Assembly: GCA_027919835.1 (NCBI GenBank)
Contig: JANVFP010000027.1
Span: forward strand, 124,001 to 188,000
Source of the DNA: Lentinula raphanica
Lineage: Eukaryota > Basidiomycota > Agaricomycetes > Agaricales > Omphalotaceae
Direction: 5' to 3'
Length of the DNA: 64,000 nucleotides
In this document: positions 13,199 to 24,022 of the stretch, piece by piece
Layout: each line of letters opens with the position of its first letter
How positions within the stretch are numbered: the first letter of the stretch is position 1
Notes under the pieces: generated by a model
Told to the model about the DNA's origin: nothing
Databases searched by the model: none
What the model saw: the letters and a program-made list of their open reading frames with translations, nothing else
Translations under genes and position numbers: made by a program

Positions 13199-13307
13199 TC
13201 GGGTATGCTGGGTCTCTGCCGGGTCCTATATTTCAGCCCGACCCGACCCGGGAAAGGTGCCCCGACCCGAAACCCGGCTGGTCCCAAGCCACCCGGCGTG
13301 AACACTA
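13199..13307 (-). repeat. hAT right terminus and ACCCG-rich subterminal repeats
   Basis: ACCCG/CGGGT words recur from 13199. The terminus at 13292-13307 is the inverted complement of the left end. The passenger gene stops at 13063, so it lies wholly inside the two termini. Confidence 0.7.
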
Positions 13308-13766
13308 CATTTTCCCCCTAGTTCGAGTGTTCCTCTGGGTCGTAGCGCACATACTCATCCGTCTGGAGCCTCCAGTACCAACGTCACGATCGAGGCTTAC
13401 ATCCAGCTTCTCAACAAGCAAGGCTACATAGACTGTATCAGCTCCAACGAGGCCAGAAAACCTGCCAAGGCAGCTGGCGGAAAACGGGGACGAGCTTCTG
13501 CCGCCGGTGGTCGTGCAGATGGCGAGGACGGGGAGAATAAATATGATTGGCGATGGGGTACCCGAGCGCATAGTGAGATTGGGGAGAAGGCGATACAGGA
13601 GTTTATTGCAGAGTTTATGGTCGGGGTTAACGATGATGAAGAGAACCAGGACGGAGGTGCCGGGGGAAGTAGGAGGGGTGGAGGTGCCAGGATGCAAGAG
13701 AAACTGAAGAAGATGATGGATGGGATTGAAAAAGCTGCGGGCGGGAACATTGCTGATATCAACTGA
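13308..13766 (+). pseudogene. Nse3 / MAGE-domain homologue, C-terminal fragment
   Basis: An open frame runs from the hAT terminus to a TGA at 13764-13766 (152 residues). It contains VTIEAYIQLLNKQGYIDC, a basic linker (KRGRASAAGGRADGE) and YDWRWGTRAHSEIGEKAIQE, the C-terminal winged-helix part of fungal Nse3, the MAGE-family subunit of the Smc5/6 DNA-repair complex. The N-terminal two thirds are absent from this window, including the other flank of the hAT element. The gene has been cut by the transposon or an associated rearrangement. Recognition rests on the WRWGTRA-EIGE pattern. Confidence 0.75.
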
Positions 13767-14076
13767 TGATGGTACCATTGTGGTAAGAACAACATTCCCT
13801 TTACTTACTAAAGATCTGCTATTCATCTTTCTCTGATTGAAAGTAACATGAAAGACAAGTTCGATTGATTGTATATCTCTTTGCCAGTCTGCGTTTCGTT
13901 TACCCTACAACTCAATACTATGTTCAATGATAACACATGTACGTCTGCTTGTACTGCTCTATCTGTAGTGTTCATGTCATACTTCAGTCAAGTTCTTTCC
14001 AAGGCTTCTATAGTCTACGATTTCACTTGTCACGAACTATCGTGCTACACAGTCTTCCTATAACTCCCCTAATCAT
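13767..14076. other. Short convergent intergenic spacer
   Basis: It lies between the 3' ends of the NSE3 fragment and the secreted-protein gene. No gene, RNA or repeat was recognised. Confidence 0.5.
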
Positions 14077-14787
14077 CTACTGTCTTCCCCAAACCTTCTT
14101 CTGCACCTCCTTATACTCCCTATCCCACAACTCCGTGAACTTCATCGGCATCTGCTTGATATTCTTCCCCTTCACCAAATACTCCAATGCCCCCTTCACA
14201 TAATCCATACAATTTCCCCCGATCTCCCCCGGCAACTTTCCTCCCCAGCCTATCTTACTGTTATTCACCAAATCTTTGAAAATCTCGTCCATCTTCTCGT
14301 CGTTCTCGAAGGTTGCCTGACAGTTCAGATCCATGAGCTTAGCTTGAGATTTCTGATCAGAGTAGTAGGAAAATGTGAGTGGTTTGAGCGGTCGGCTGTC
14401 TTGGTGATAGGGGTCTGGGGCTTTGGCGGCAAAACCATGGGTGGAGTCAATAACGAGGGACCTGTGCTCGGAGTCGGTGCCTTTGGCGTGGATCCAAAGT
14501 TGGACGGGGACAGTTTTTGGGGGAGAGGAGGGGGATCGTCGGAGGATAGAAGAAGACAGAGGAAAAGACGGGGATGGGGATGGCGGGTTTACGGTATAGT
14601 TGGCGAGAACGCCCAAAGGAACTCGGGGTACATCATATACATGACTTCCCGAGCTCGTATCATTGGTTGTGCTCCGAAACCGGATATTGGTGCGAGTTTC
14701 CCCATTTTCGAGTCTTACGGGCAATGCGTTCACTGCAAAGGTGAAGACCAAGGAGGTCCAAATCCAGACCAAGGAGAATATATTCAT
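14077..14787 (-). CDS. Small secreted protein, unknown function
   Basis: Intronless frame of 236 residues. The N-terminus MNIFSLVWIWTSLVFTFAVNA is a clear signal peptide with cleavage expected near residue 21. The mature part starts with a Ser/Pro/Thr-rich segment, then a conserved-looking C-terminal half with QLWIHAKG, DLNCQATFEND and GGNCMDYVKGALEYLVKG. The two cysteines could form one disulfide. The pattern resembles small secreted proteins common in Agaricomycetes, but I cannot name a family. No frame damage is visible. It is convergent with the NSE3 fragment. Confidence 0.75.
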   Translation of the reverse strand: MNIFSLVWIWTSLVFTFAVNALPVRLENGETRTNIRFRSTTNDTSSGSHVYDVPRVPLGVLANYTVNPPSPSPSFPLSSSILRRSPSSPPKTVPVQLWIHAKGTDSEHRSLVIDSTHGFAAKAPDPYHQDSRPLKPLTFSYYSDQKSQAKLMDLNCQATFENDEKMDEIFKDLVNNSKIGWGGKLPGEIGGNCMDYVKGALEYLVKGKNIKQMPMKFTELWDREYKEVQKKVWGRQ

Positions 14788-16300
14788 TGCGGTGGTATCA
14801 CTGGTGGGTGGTTTTGTGTTGTAACCTCGAGGTTGGCAGGGGTGAAGGGTATTTCAACAAAGAAGGAAGGGGAAACTTGACGCTAGCAAAAGGAGGCAGA
14901 GAGATAACAACTCGGGAAGTGAAAAGCAAAGCCCTCGTGTAGGAGATACTTCGAGTAGCGGTCAAACAGGTTATTCGAGGAAGCTAGAAGTATTCATGTG
15001 AGACAATAAGTCAGTAAGTTTCTTCATCGACCAAAAAATTTGAGAACATGAACAATAATCATCACTGCTATCATTCAGGAATCAGGAAAATTGAACATAC
15101 CGAACCAGCGCTTTCCTTCGATTGGGTAAAAGTTGGGAATCACAATGTACAAAATATTAACTTGGAAGGGTCGGAGGTGGGCAGAGGACTTCCCTTTGAG
15201 ATTCAAGCTTCATATATACATATTAATACATCCCCATTGGCTTACTACACCTCAAACTACACCTCAAACACTTGTACCCGCAATTTTGAATTTACGGATT
15301 CCGAATATGTATGTCATGTTTGTACAGTGGTTGTAGAAGAATGTACTAGAAGACTCTAGACAACATTCACAGAACAAACTTTGGGTTACCAGGGAACTGG
15401 GAATCACTTCATTATAAAAGTAGTTTCAGAGACACCCCCAAGGGCCAAGGAGTCGAGGCCAGGAAAAGATTCCAAAGGGAGCGGAGATATTGACAATAGC
15501 TGCAGTGTGCATCCTACATGGGTCGGACAAAATTTCCGATAGTGTTCATCACAACCCACTGGAGATTCATTTATATCACCCTTCTATGCCCAAGTCACCA
15601 AGGCCCGATTGTTATCTGAATCAAAAGTGGTTCCAGGGATGCAAGCCAAACAGAGAGAAATATAGTGGACCATCTGAGTCCGTCTCTGCCCCATACAGCT
15701 CCCTGGTGAATGGATTATGGAACATCATGCATCAATCCTTACTGGAAACATTGATCCACAGGAGCCCATAGCAGAGTCCATACCCATCTCCACCTCCAAC
15801 AAAACCTTGATGGCCAGGTGAATGATGAGAATGAAGGCCTGATGAAAATGAAATGTTAAGGAAAGATGTTGAAAAGAGATGAAGCTGAAGCTGAAGCACT
15901 GAAGCTTGAGCAAGTTGAGCTTACAATGAATGGAGGATTTTGATAGAGGCAGCATAATTTGGAGCTCTGACTTAATTGGTGACATGATCCTAACACTAAG
16001 AACAAGAAACATTTAACAAGAACAAGGAAACAAAGAGTCATGCTAAGAACATTTCTGGATCTTTATTACAGTGTGTATTCAATGGGTAGAAGTGATACAT
16101 GTTCTGATCTTCAAGTAGGAGAGCAATATGGCAAAACGCTTCCATGGGGGGAGCTTGATCAGAAGCCAGAAAGACATGGTTAAATACCAGCTTCCTGTGC
16201 CTCTGAAGGACCTCCTACCCATGGGATTCTCTATATTCTCTTTGGTCACTGCTTTGAAAGAGTGTTAGACAGTAGACTCCCCATTTCTCTTTTGCCAATA
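14788..16300. other. Intergenic DNA, possible decayed retroelement
   Basis: No convincing gene. A Ser/Pro frame at 15490-15771 and minus frames at 15725-16041 have no recognisable domain. The region lies just beyond the end of the Copia remnant and may hold older repeat debris. Confidence 0.4.
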
Positions 16301-16784
16301 TGTTACACTCCAATTGGGGCCCAAGGAGACTGGTGGTGAAGCTGGACAATCTTTTTTGGCAGATACCACCACACCCATACCTCCAGCTACCACTTCTGCC
16401 ATTGGTTCAACTGCTACACCTATGGATCCTGTTTCTGGCATCTGCCATTGCAGCCATGACCATGATCATGCCTCCCACTCCCCCCTTGCTTCTTCACCTT
16501 CTGTTCCTTGTGGTGCCATTGGTCCAACTGCACCACTTGCTTCTTTAGCATCTGCATCTACTATGTCCACCTATTGAATGTAGACACACATATATTTTGG
16601 TACAAAGCAACAAACATTAAGTATTGTACATATAATGGAGAGACTAAGAAAGGCATTACCTGGTATGAAGCAAGAAATGTTAAAGGGGTTTGCTTTGTCC
16701 CAGGTTAGTAATACATGGCTTAGTAATATGGATAACAATGATAAGATTTAGAAAGATGAAGATCATTGAAGTCAGTATTCAACA
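16301..16784 (-). repeat. Probable 3' LTR of a Copia remnant
   Basis: On the minus strand a purine tract (GGGGGGGG at 16785-16792) follows the RNase H frame and is followed by TGTTGAATACTG at 16784. A matching LTR end TGTAACA lies at 16301-16307. The partner 5' LTR was not found, so the boundaries are tentative. Confidence 0.5.
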
Positions 16785-17260
16785 CCCCCCCCTTGACTCG
16801 CATCAAGTTTCAGTAACTTGACCCATTGTGAATGTAATGTTCTATGTAGCGGCTTTGTGAAAAGGTCCCCAATATTTTCTTGGTTAGATACGTAGACAAT
16901 ATTGATTTGACATTTTGCAATGCTGTCCCGAATGAAGTGTTCCCAAATTGATATGTGCTTCATTTTACTGTGCACATGAGGATCATGTGTACAAGCAATT
17001 GTGCCCTGATTATCTCAGAATATCATGGTTGGTGAGTTTTGTGGGAATCCTAGTTTGCTGAAGAAGTTTTGGAACCATAGAATCTCTCTTGCGCAGTGCG
17101 TGGATGCCAAGTACTCAGCTTTACAGGATGATAAGGTGACAACAGTTTGTTGTTTAGAACTTCAGGATAGTGGGGATTCACCTAGAAGGACTAGAAAACC
17201 TGAAATTGACTTCCTCACATCTCCCATACCCCAATCTGAATTGGTTAATGTCTGAATCAT
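16785..17260 (-). pseudogene. Copia reverse-transcriptase/RNase H 3' remnant
   Basis: A minus-strand frame at 16975-16772 contains KMKHISIWEHFIRDSI, NIVYVSNQENIGDLFTKPL and a final short tail, the hallmark C-terminus of Copia RNase H. Upstream (to about 17260) fragments such as ALQ-EYLAS-C-RE-MVPKLL appear in shifted frames with stops. Only the last part of pol survives. It is a different family from the Copia element at 41-60 kb, whose RNase H ends NPVDMLTKSLS. Confidence 0.75.
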
Positions 17261-17631
17261 TGGATATACTGGATCCTTCAATCCTAGAAAGATGCCATAG
17301 TTCTGAGTGTCAGAAAGCTTCAAGATATTATGAGTGGCACTTAAGAAATACTATCATTCAAGAGCTTTGAAACTGGTCGAGACAACTGGAAAATATTACA
17401 AGTATGTTGAAAGTAGTGGAATCAACATCCAAGTCTTTCACTTACCATAAAGCATTGCAAAGTTTCCGAGAACAATGTATAGTACTTTTCTGTACCCAGA
17501 GAGTAGAAGTATTTGATTCTAGTCTATCTGATGTTTACTCAATGTAAATTTGAATGTTTTTCTGTTGTGATATCTGTGCTATGCTTTATGAGAACTTCAA
17601 CTGTATTTGTATAACCCGAGAATGCTGCAGC
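17261..17631. other. Spacer downstream of the ankyrin gene
   Basis: AT-rich DNA. It may contain more decayed Copia pol, but no readable gene. Confidence 0.4.
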
Positions 17632-17816
17632 TTAAAGGGCTGAACTATACTCTCCTCCCTGAGCATTGATATCTGCACCATGGGCTAAGAGGATTTCAAC
17701 AATAGCCGTTCGACCCCAAGATGCTGCAGCTTGAAGGGCTGAGCCATACTCTCCTCCCTTAGCATTGATATCTGCACCATGTGCTAAGAGAATTTCAACA
17801 ATAGCTGTTTGACCCC
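17632..17816 (-). pseudogene. Out-of-frame last ankyrin repeats
   Basis: Compared with other units, the unit at about 17815 lacks 20 bp (CCCCACTGAGCC instead of CCCCAATATGCTGC...GGGCTGAGCC). The frame shifts and the protein ends after a GSVGSNSYC tail at 17795. The last two units (GADINAKGGEYGSALQ, GADINAQGGEYSSAL) remain open in the other frame to a stop at 17632, so the deletion looks recent. Confidence 0.8.
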
Positions 17817-20415
17817 ACTGAGCCATACTCTCCTCCCTGAGCATTGATATCTGCACCATGGGCTAAAAGAATTTCAACAATAGCTGTTTGACCCTGACAT
17901 GCTGCAGCTTGAAGGGCTGAGCCATACACTCCTCCCTGAGCATTGATATCTGCACCATGGGCTAAAAGAATTTCAACAATAGCTGTTTGACCACAATATG
18001 CTGCAGCTTGAAGGGCTGAGCCATACTTTTCTCCCTGAGCATTGATATCTGCACCATGTGCTAAAAGAATTTCAACAACAGCTGTTTGATCCTGGCATGC
18101 TGCAGCTTGAAGGGCTGAGCCATATGCTCCTCCCTGAGCATTACAATCTGCACCATGGGCTAAAAGAATTTCAACAATAGCTATTTGACCCCGATATGCT
18201 GCAGTTTGAAGGGCTGAGCCATATGCTCCTCCCTTAGTATTGATATCTGCACCATGTGCTAAGAGAATTTCAACAATAGCTGTTTGATCCTGGCATGCTG
18301 CAGCTTGAAGGGCTGAGCCATACATTCCTCCTTGAGCATTGATATCTGCACCATGTGCTAAGAGAATTTCAACAATAGCTGTCTGACCCTGATATGCTGC
18401 AGCTTGAAGGGCTGAGCCATACACTCCTCCCTGAGCATTGATATCTGCACCATGGGCTAAAAGAATTTCAACAATAGCTGTTTGACCACAATATGCTGCA
18501 GCTTGAAGGGCTGAGCCATACTTTTCTCCCTGAGCATTGATATCTGCACCATGTGCTAAAAGAATTTCAACAATAGCTGTTTGATCCTTATGTGCTGCAG
18601 CTTGAAGGGCTGAGCCATACTTTTCTCCTTGAGCATTGATATCTGCACAATGGGCTATGAGGATTTCAACCATAGCTGTTTGATCCCAATATGCTGCAGC
18701 TTGAAGGGCTGAGCCATACCTTTCTCCTTGAGCATTGATATCTGCACCATGGGCTACGAGGATTTCAACCATAGCTGTTTGACCCCAATATGCTGCAGCT
18801 TGAAGGGCTGAGCCATACCTTTCTCCTTGAGCATTGATATCTGCACCATGTGCTAAGAGAATTTCAACCATAGCTGTTTGACCCCAATGTGCTGCAGCTT
18901 GAAGGGCTGAGCCATACACTCCTCCCTGAGCATTGATATCTGCACCATGTGCTAAAAGAATTTCAACAATAGCTGTGTGATCCTGGCATGCTGCAGCTTG
19001 AAGGGCTGAGCCATACCTTCCTTCCTGAGCATTGATATCTGTACCATGGGCTAAGAGAATTTCAACAATAGCTGTCTGACCCTGATATGCTGCAGCTTGA
19101 AGGGCTGAGCCATACACTCCTCCCTGAGCATTGATATCTGCACCATGGGCTAAAAGAATTTCAACAATAGCTGTTCGACCGCAATATGCTGCAGCTTGAA
19201 GGGCTGAGCCATACGCTCCTCCCTGAGCATTGATATCTGCACCATGGGCTAAAAGAATTTCAACAATAGCTGTTCGACCACAATATGCTGCAGCTTGAAG
19301 GGCTGAGCCATACTCTCCTTCCTGAGCATTGATATCTGCACCATGGGCTAAAAGAATTTCAACAATAGCTGTTCGACCACAATATGCTGCAGCTTGAAGG
19401 GCTGAGCCATACTCTCCTTCCTGAGCATTGATATCTGCACCATGGGCTAAAAGAATTTCAACAATAGCTGTTCGACCACAATATGCTGCAGTTTGAAGGG
19501 CTGAGCCATACTCTCCTCCCTGAGCATTGATATCTGCACCATGCTTTATAAGAATTTGAACAATATCTGCATTACCCCTACATGCTGCAGCTTGAAGGGC
19601 TGAGCCATACTTTCCTCCCTGAGCATTGATATCTGCACCATGGGCTAAAAGAATTTCAAGAGTAGCTGTTTCACCCTGATATGCTGCAGCTTGAAGGGCT
19701 GAGCCATATGCTCCTCCCTTAGCATTGATATCTGCACCATGTGCTAAGAAAATTTCAACCATAGCTGTTTGACCCCAATGTGCTGCAGCTTGAAGGGCTG
19801 AGCCATACACTCCTCCCTGAGCATTGATATCTGCACCATGGGCTAAAAGAATTTCAACCATAGCTGTTTGACCCCAATGTGCTGCAGCTTGAAGGGCTGA
19901 GCCATACGCTCCTCCCTGAGCATTGATATCTGCACCATGGGCTAAAAGAATTTCAAGAATAGCTGTTCGACCCTGATATGCTGCAACTTGAAGGGCTGAC
20001 TCACCATACGCTCCTCCCTGAGCATTGATATCTGCACCATGGGCTAAAAGAATTTCAACAATAGCTGTTCGACCACAATATGCTGCAGCTTGAAGGGCTG
20101 AGCCATACTTTCCTCCTTGAGCATTGATATCTACACCATGTGCTAAAAGAATTTCAACAATAGCTGTTCGACCACAATATGCTGCAGCTTGAAGGGCTGA
20201 GCCATACTTTCCTCCTTGAGCATTGATATCTACACCATGTGCTAAGAGAATTTCAACAATAGCTGTTTGACCCCAATATGCTGCAACTTGAAGGGCTGAG
20301 CCATACGCTCCTCCCTGAGCATTGATATCTGCACCATGGGCTAAAAGAATTTCAACAATAGCTGTTTGACCACAATATGCTGCAGCTTGAAGGGCTGAGC
20401 CATATTTTTTTCCAA
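17632..20415 (-). repeat. 99-bp ankyrin repeat array, near-identical units
   Basis: About 28 tandem 99-bp units encode the pattern xYGSALQAAAxxGQTAIVEILLAHGADINAQGG in sections. Most units differ at only a handful of bases. Variation is concentrated in the residue before YGSALQ (K, A, E, V, R or M), in the pair after the alanines (YC, YW, HW, CQ, YQ, HK), in the next G/D and in Q/R. One unit near 19990-20000 has three extra bases (YGESALQ). The homogeneity points to unequal exchange or gene conversion. Confidence 0.92.
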
Positions 20416-22766
20416 AGGCATTAACATCTGCACCATATTCTATAAACAATTCTATAACATCTTTGAAACCCTTGAGTGCTGCTGATTGAATTGCATGTCC
20501 CAATGCAGTCTCTATGCTAATTTCATCTAATATATATATATTTGTTAGAAATGTTTTACATTTACTGTCCCATTTCAATCACTTCAGCAGTCAAAATTTT
20601 GCTGAAATGTCACAGATGTCACAGGTCCCTACACCTCCTGCCAAAAAAGAATTCCCATACTGGACAAGAATGTTGCCCGTAGGCCAAAAATGGCCTTGAC
20701 CTGCCAAAATTTTTCCATAAGGTCATGGCAGATGAACAAGAGCCCTGCTGAAAATAAACCTTTGGCAGGTCTGTCACAGGTCACACCCCCTGCTGAAATG
20801 ATTGAAATAGGACAATATTAATTAATTTTATCATATCACAAACCTGAATTCAATATAGCCTTTAGCTTGAATTTTACATCATTGTGAAATTTTGCACAAT
20901 CTGAACTATCTCTGTTTACTAATCTTCTTGCACTTTTATGTAATCCAAAGAATGCAATAATATCCAATATATTGCAGTCCTCAAATTCTGCAATCACTTG
21001 CAATCTTTGTTTTACAATGTAATTTCTCTTCCATTTTGAAAAGTAATTACTCTTCAGAAAGGTCTCTGTGAGTTTCATGGTATGCTCACATGAAATTTCT
21101 TCCCTCTCATTGTATTGGCTATGTTCTGCCCAATATTGAATTGCATATTGCTCAAATGTGATAATATTCCATGCATATCTATAATGTTGTTGCATCCCTA
21201 TCTCTGTGTAAATATGTTGTTGTAGAAGATAAATGATACACATCTGTGCTATAATATTGTGAGCTAAATATGCATTGATTTCAAATAACTCTCCTGCATC
21301 ATCATGGTTCTCAAGAAGGAATTCCTTAACAGATGCATGTGCAAGTTGCACAACTTTATCTTTATCAGTAGTAACCAATGTAGTATCAACAATTGTTTCC
21401 AATCCACTCAACATTTGTGCATCACAATCAACTTCCAATGATTCTAGATCAATTGAAAAAATAACTGCAACTTGGTTCAGATATAGAGGCTCAAAAGAAT
21501 GTAAAAGCCATAAGAGAAGCTGATGTGTTTCTTGTGCATATTCACTCTTTTTACTTTTCTTGATAGCTTCAGAATATGTTTTCTGCAAATCTGAAGGTAA
21601 TAAGGTCAGTTTCTTTTTGACCATTGCTGGAGTAACACATTTTTTCAATATCTGAAGTTGACAATCAATATAGCGAAATCTGTTTTACTCTTCAGCTTTA
21701 ATCAAAAATATATATATAAACTATAAAACTTACCCTCCATCTGCTTTTTGAGTCAATACTGACTTCACTTCATCTTTCAAAGTTGTGAGATTTGCACTTT
21801 TGAATACAAAATGCAATTGGTTTTCCACATAAGTTGCAATATCTTCATCCACTTTCTTATTGCTACTCATGAAAACTGTCAAGCAATTCTGTCCTTCAAA
21901 ATCATGCTGATTACGACTTGAAATCATGATTCTAACAGAAGACACTTGTCCCAATTGAGTAAGAAAATCCAAGACTGAGGATACATCTTCATGAACACAT
22001 TCATCTAGAGCATCAATTATGATGTAAATTTGATGCTGCTTGATCAGATCCTGTGTAATAGTTTCCAGTGTATCAGCTACTTCAGAACTGGTAGGCTTGA
22101 AATAAGAAAGCCCATGCTTTGATGACTCATGTAGTTTCTTCAATGCAGGATGAATTTCATTATTTTGAGCTCCCATTTGCAGAAGGAGTGATGACAAAAA
22201 TCCTCCATAACTTGTATTGCCTCCAGTATTATCACGAGTATCAAAGTAATGACATATTACCAAGTTTGAGGAATTTGCTTTTATGAGGTTGTTGATTATA
22301 CTTGTACTAAAATTTCAACCTATCAGTGCATTTTGAAGCAAATAAAGAATTAGTGGACTTGCATCAAGACAGTTTTGCCTGATCCAGCTGCAATGCATTA
22401 ATGAACAATGGGGTTATGATCTATGATAATGATTGTAAATTACCTTTGCCTTGAATCCACAGAATACCTGCATTGTCCTTCCACTCCAAATAAGCTGGAT
22501 CTTCAAAGATCCATTGACCTGTTTCTTTGACTCTTTTATCCAAGGCTGTAGCAAAGTGATTAAAATAATTTGGAGCTGCAAGCCACTCTTTCAATTTGCT
22601 CTCTTCATCACTTGAGAGATCTAAATATTCCAATCATTATTATCAAATAGTACCAGGTCTACCATCTCATATTCTACTCACAATAGTAATTCAAGGTGTT
22701 GATATCTCTTCCTGATGCATTGAATGTTGCATCACTGATGTTGAAATTATGTGCACCACTGAACAT
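17795..22766 (-). CDS. NACHT-ankyrin NLR-like protein
   Basis: Inferred exons: 22766-22682, 22620-22444, 22387-22363, 22306-21734, 21679-20844 and 20526-17795, giving 1475 codons plus stop in consistent phase. The N-terminal leader (about 28 residues, MFSGAHNFNISDATF...) is typical of Agaricomycete NLRs. It is followed by a linker and a NACHT NTPase with Walker A GKAGSGKT (split by an intron) and Walker B IIIDALDEC. After that come SSRNQHDF, DGGFRYIDCQ and HASVKEFLL, then a helical region and about 26 ankyrin repeats. Fungal NLRs are thought to act as cytosolic sensors in non-self recognition; that role is inferred here. Intron 3 is GC-AG (GCAAGT donor). The last exon ends early because of a 20-bp deletion near 17817. 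Confidence 0.88.
20566..20814. mobile_element. 249-bp MITE inside an NLR intron
   Basis: 25-bp terminal inverted repeats TGTCCYATTTCAATCAYTTCAGCAG lie at 20566-20590 and 20790-20814, differing at two positions. No coding capacity. It fills most of intron 5 (20527-20843), which would be about 68 bp without it, the usual size for this gene. I could not define a target duplication. Confidence 0.78.
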
Positions 22767-24022
22767 GTTGATAATCTTACAAATAGATTAAGTATCCCTC
22801 CAAACAGTAGTTCACATAGAAATCTCACCTTATGTACTATGTAGCTGTCACTGTCAGTGCAAATATTCAATAATAAATATCAACATCACATAATAAATAT
22901 TCATTTACCTTTGTTTGGTAATCCCTTGTAAGACAATGTAGTGAGGGGCAAAAGCTGGACTACGTTAAAGCAGCAGTCCTTATATATGAGTTTCCCAACT
23001 CAATGCTGTGCCCATTCAATGGAATATACCCTGATATACCTTGTGACACTGGTATAATTCATATCTAGATACATATTCCATTGTGCCCTCAACCCTGACA
23101 GCTGCTATGAGCTCTTATCGATTATCAGATGATCAGGCTTCCAAATTCATGATCTAAGATTGTCAAGGGCAACCTGTCCATGGTTTGTCTAGTACCTACC
23201 ACCAAGGTCCAATCAAATGGCACCGAATGGCACTTACTGAGAAAGACAGTTTTAATGAATGCTTTCAGAACATTTTGTACATACACAGTATAGTTGAGGA
23301 TGAATGACCCATGGATGGATGAATGGCCAGGTCTAAAGCGCTGGAACTTGGGCTTAAGACTCATGATCATCAGTGGAGGAGATTGATAGAGCCAATTGAG
23401 ACAGAAGAGAGGAGAGAGACAAAGGAAAGCTTGAATTTCTGGGCATAGACATATAGAGATTGTGTCAAAGTAGCAGTAGTAACATATCGAGGTAGTAGTA
23501 GTAGTGGTAGGTGACACAACACAGGTTGTGGAATCTAGATGGATCATATGAGCGACGAATGCAAGTGATGCATATCAATGGAGCTATGGAGCTATGGAGC
23601 TATCACGCTTGAAAGAGTACGCTACGAGAACGAGCACAAGAAAGGGCACAAGGGACAGCGAAGACGGGCAAGAAGAGGTTGAAGAAAGGAAAAGGAAGAA
23701 GAGGTGTAGGTTGTGTATGTGAGTCAAAGAGGATGTAGAAAGAGTTGGAAAAAGTACGAAAGAGAAGAGAAAACGGCAGAGCAATAGAGAGGATTCGTTC
23801 AGTATTCAGTACTCGGTATCTGCAATTGAGAAAGGAAAACTCGAGGAATTGGATATCGAGAGAGAACGGAAATGAAAAGAAAGAAGAAACATTTTTTGGG
23901 GGGGTTCGGGTGTAAATTGTGATTTTTGAGGGTACATTTCGTTCGTCAAACATCGGAACAAAAAAACAAAAAGCAGAGAAAATTCGAGACACACACACAC
24001 ACACACAAGAACAACGATCTGT
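22767..24022. other. NLR promoter and eIF3a 3' flank
   Basis: This holds the upstream region of the NLR gene (22767 to about 23100) and the 3' flank of eIF3a. An (AC)n run lies at about 23991-24007, just past the eIF3a stop. Open frames here (for example 23125-23547 minus) have no domain and low-complexity content. Confidence 0.45.

Larger units (their letters stand above)
3672..13307 (-). mobile_element. hAT-type transposon with transposase plus passenger gene
   Basis: The left end reads TAGTGTTCAAGCCGGG (from 3672). The complement of the right end (from 13307 leftward) reads TAGTGTTCACGCCGGG, so the termini are inverted with one mismatch in 16. Both ends are followed inward by 100-160 bp packed with ACCCG/CGGGT words, a common subterminal pattern in hAT elements. 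Inside lie a hAT transposase (minus) and a divergent second gene (plus). Without the nested 3.1-kb palindrome the element would be about 6.5 kb. The expected 8-bp target duplication is absent: GGCGTAAT lies on the left and CATTTTCC on the right. The element may therefore be rearranged, or the two ends may come from different copies. Confidence 0.7.

Noticed and set aside
13305..13826. 173-codon minus frame opposite the NSE3 fragment
   Set aside because: Shadow of the NSE3 coding frame with no motif of its own.
16300..16577. Pro/Ser/His frame MGPKETGGEAG...
   Set aside because: It lies in the putative LTR of the Copia remnant on the opposite strand and has no recognisable domain.
17632..20415. 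Regular repeats that might suggest a CRISPR or satellite
   Set aside because: The 99-bp period encodes ankyrin repeats in one open frame with no unique spacers; the organism is eukaryotic.
23985..24010. (AC)n microsatellite next to the eIF3a stop
   Set aside because: Ordinary microsatellite; no regulatory claim can be supported.
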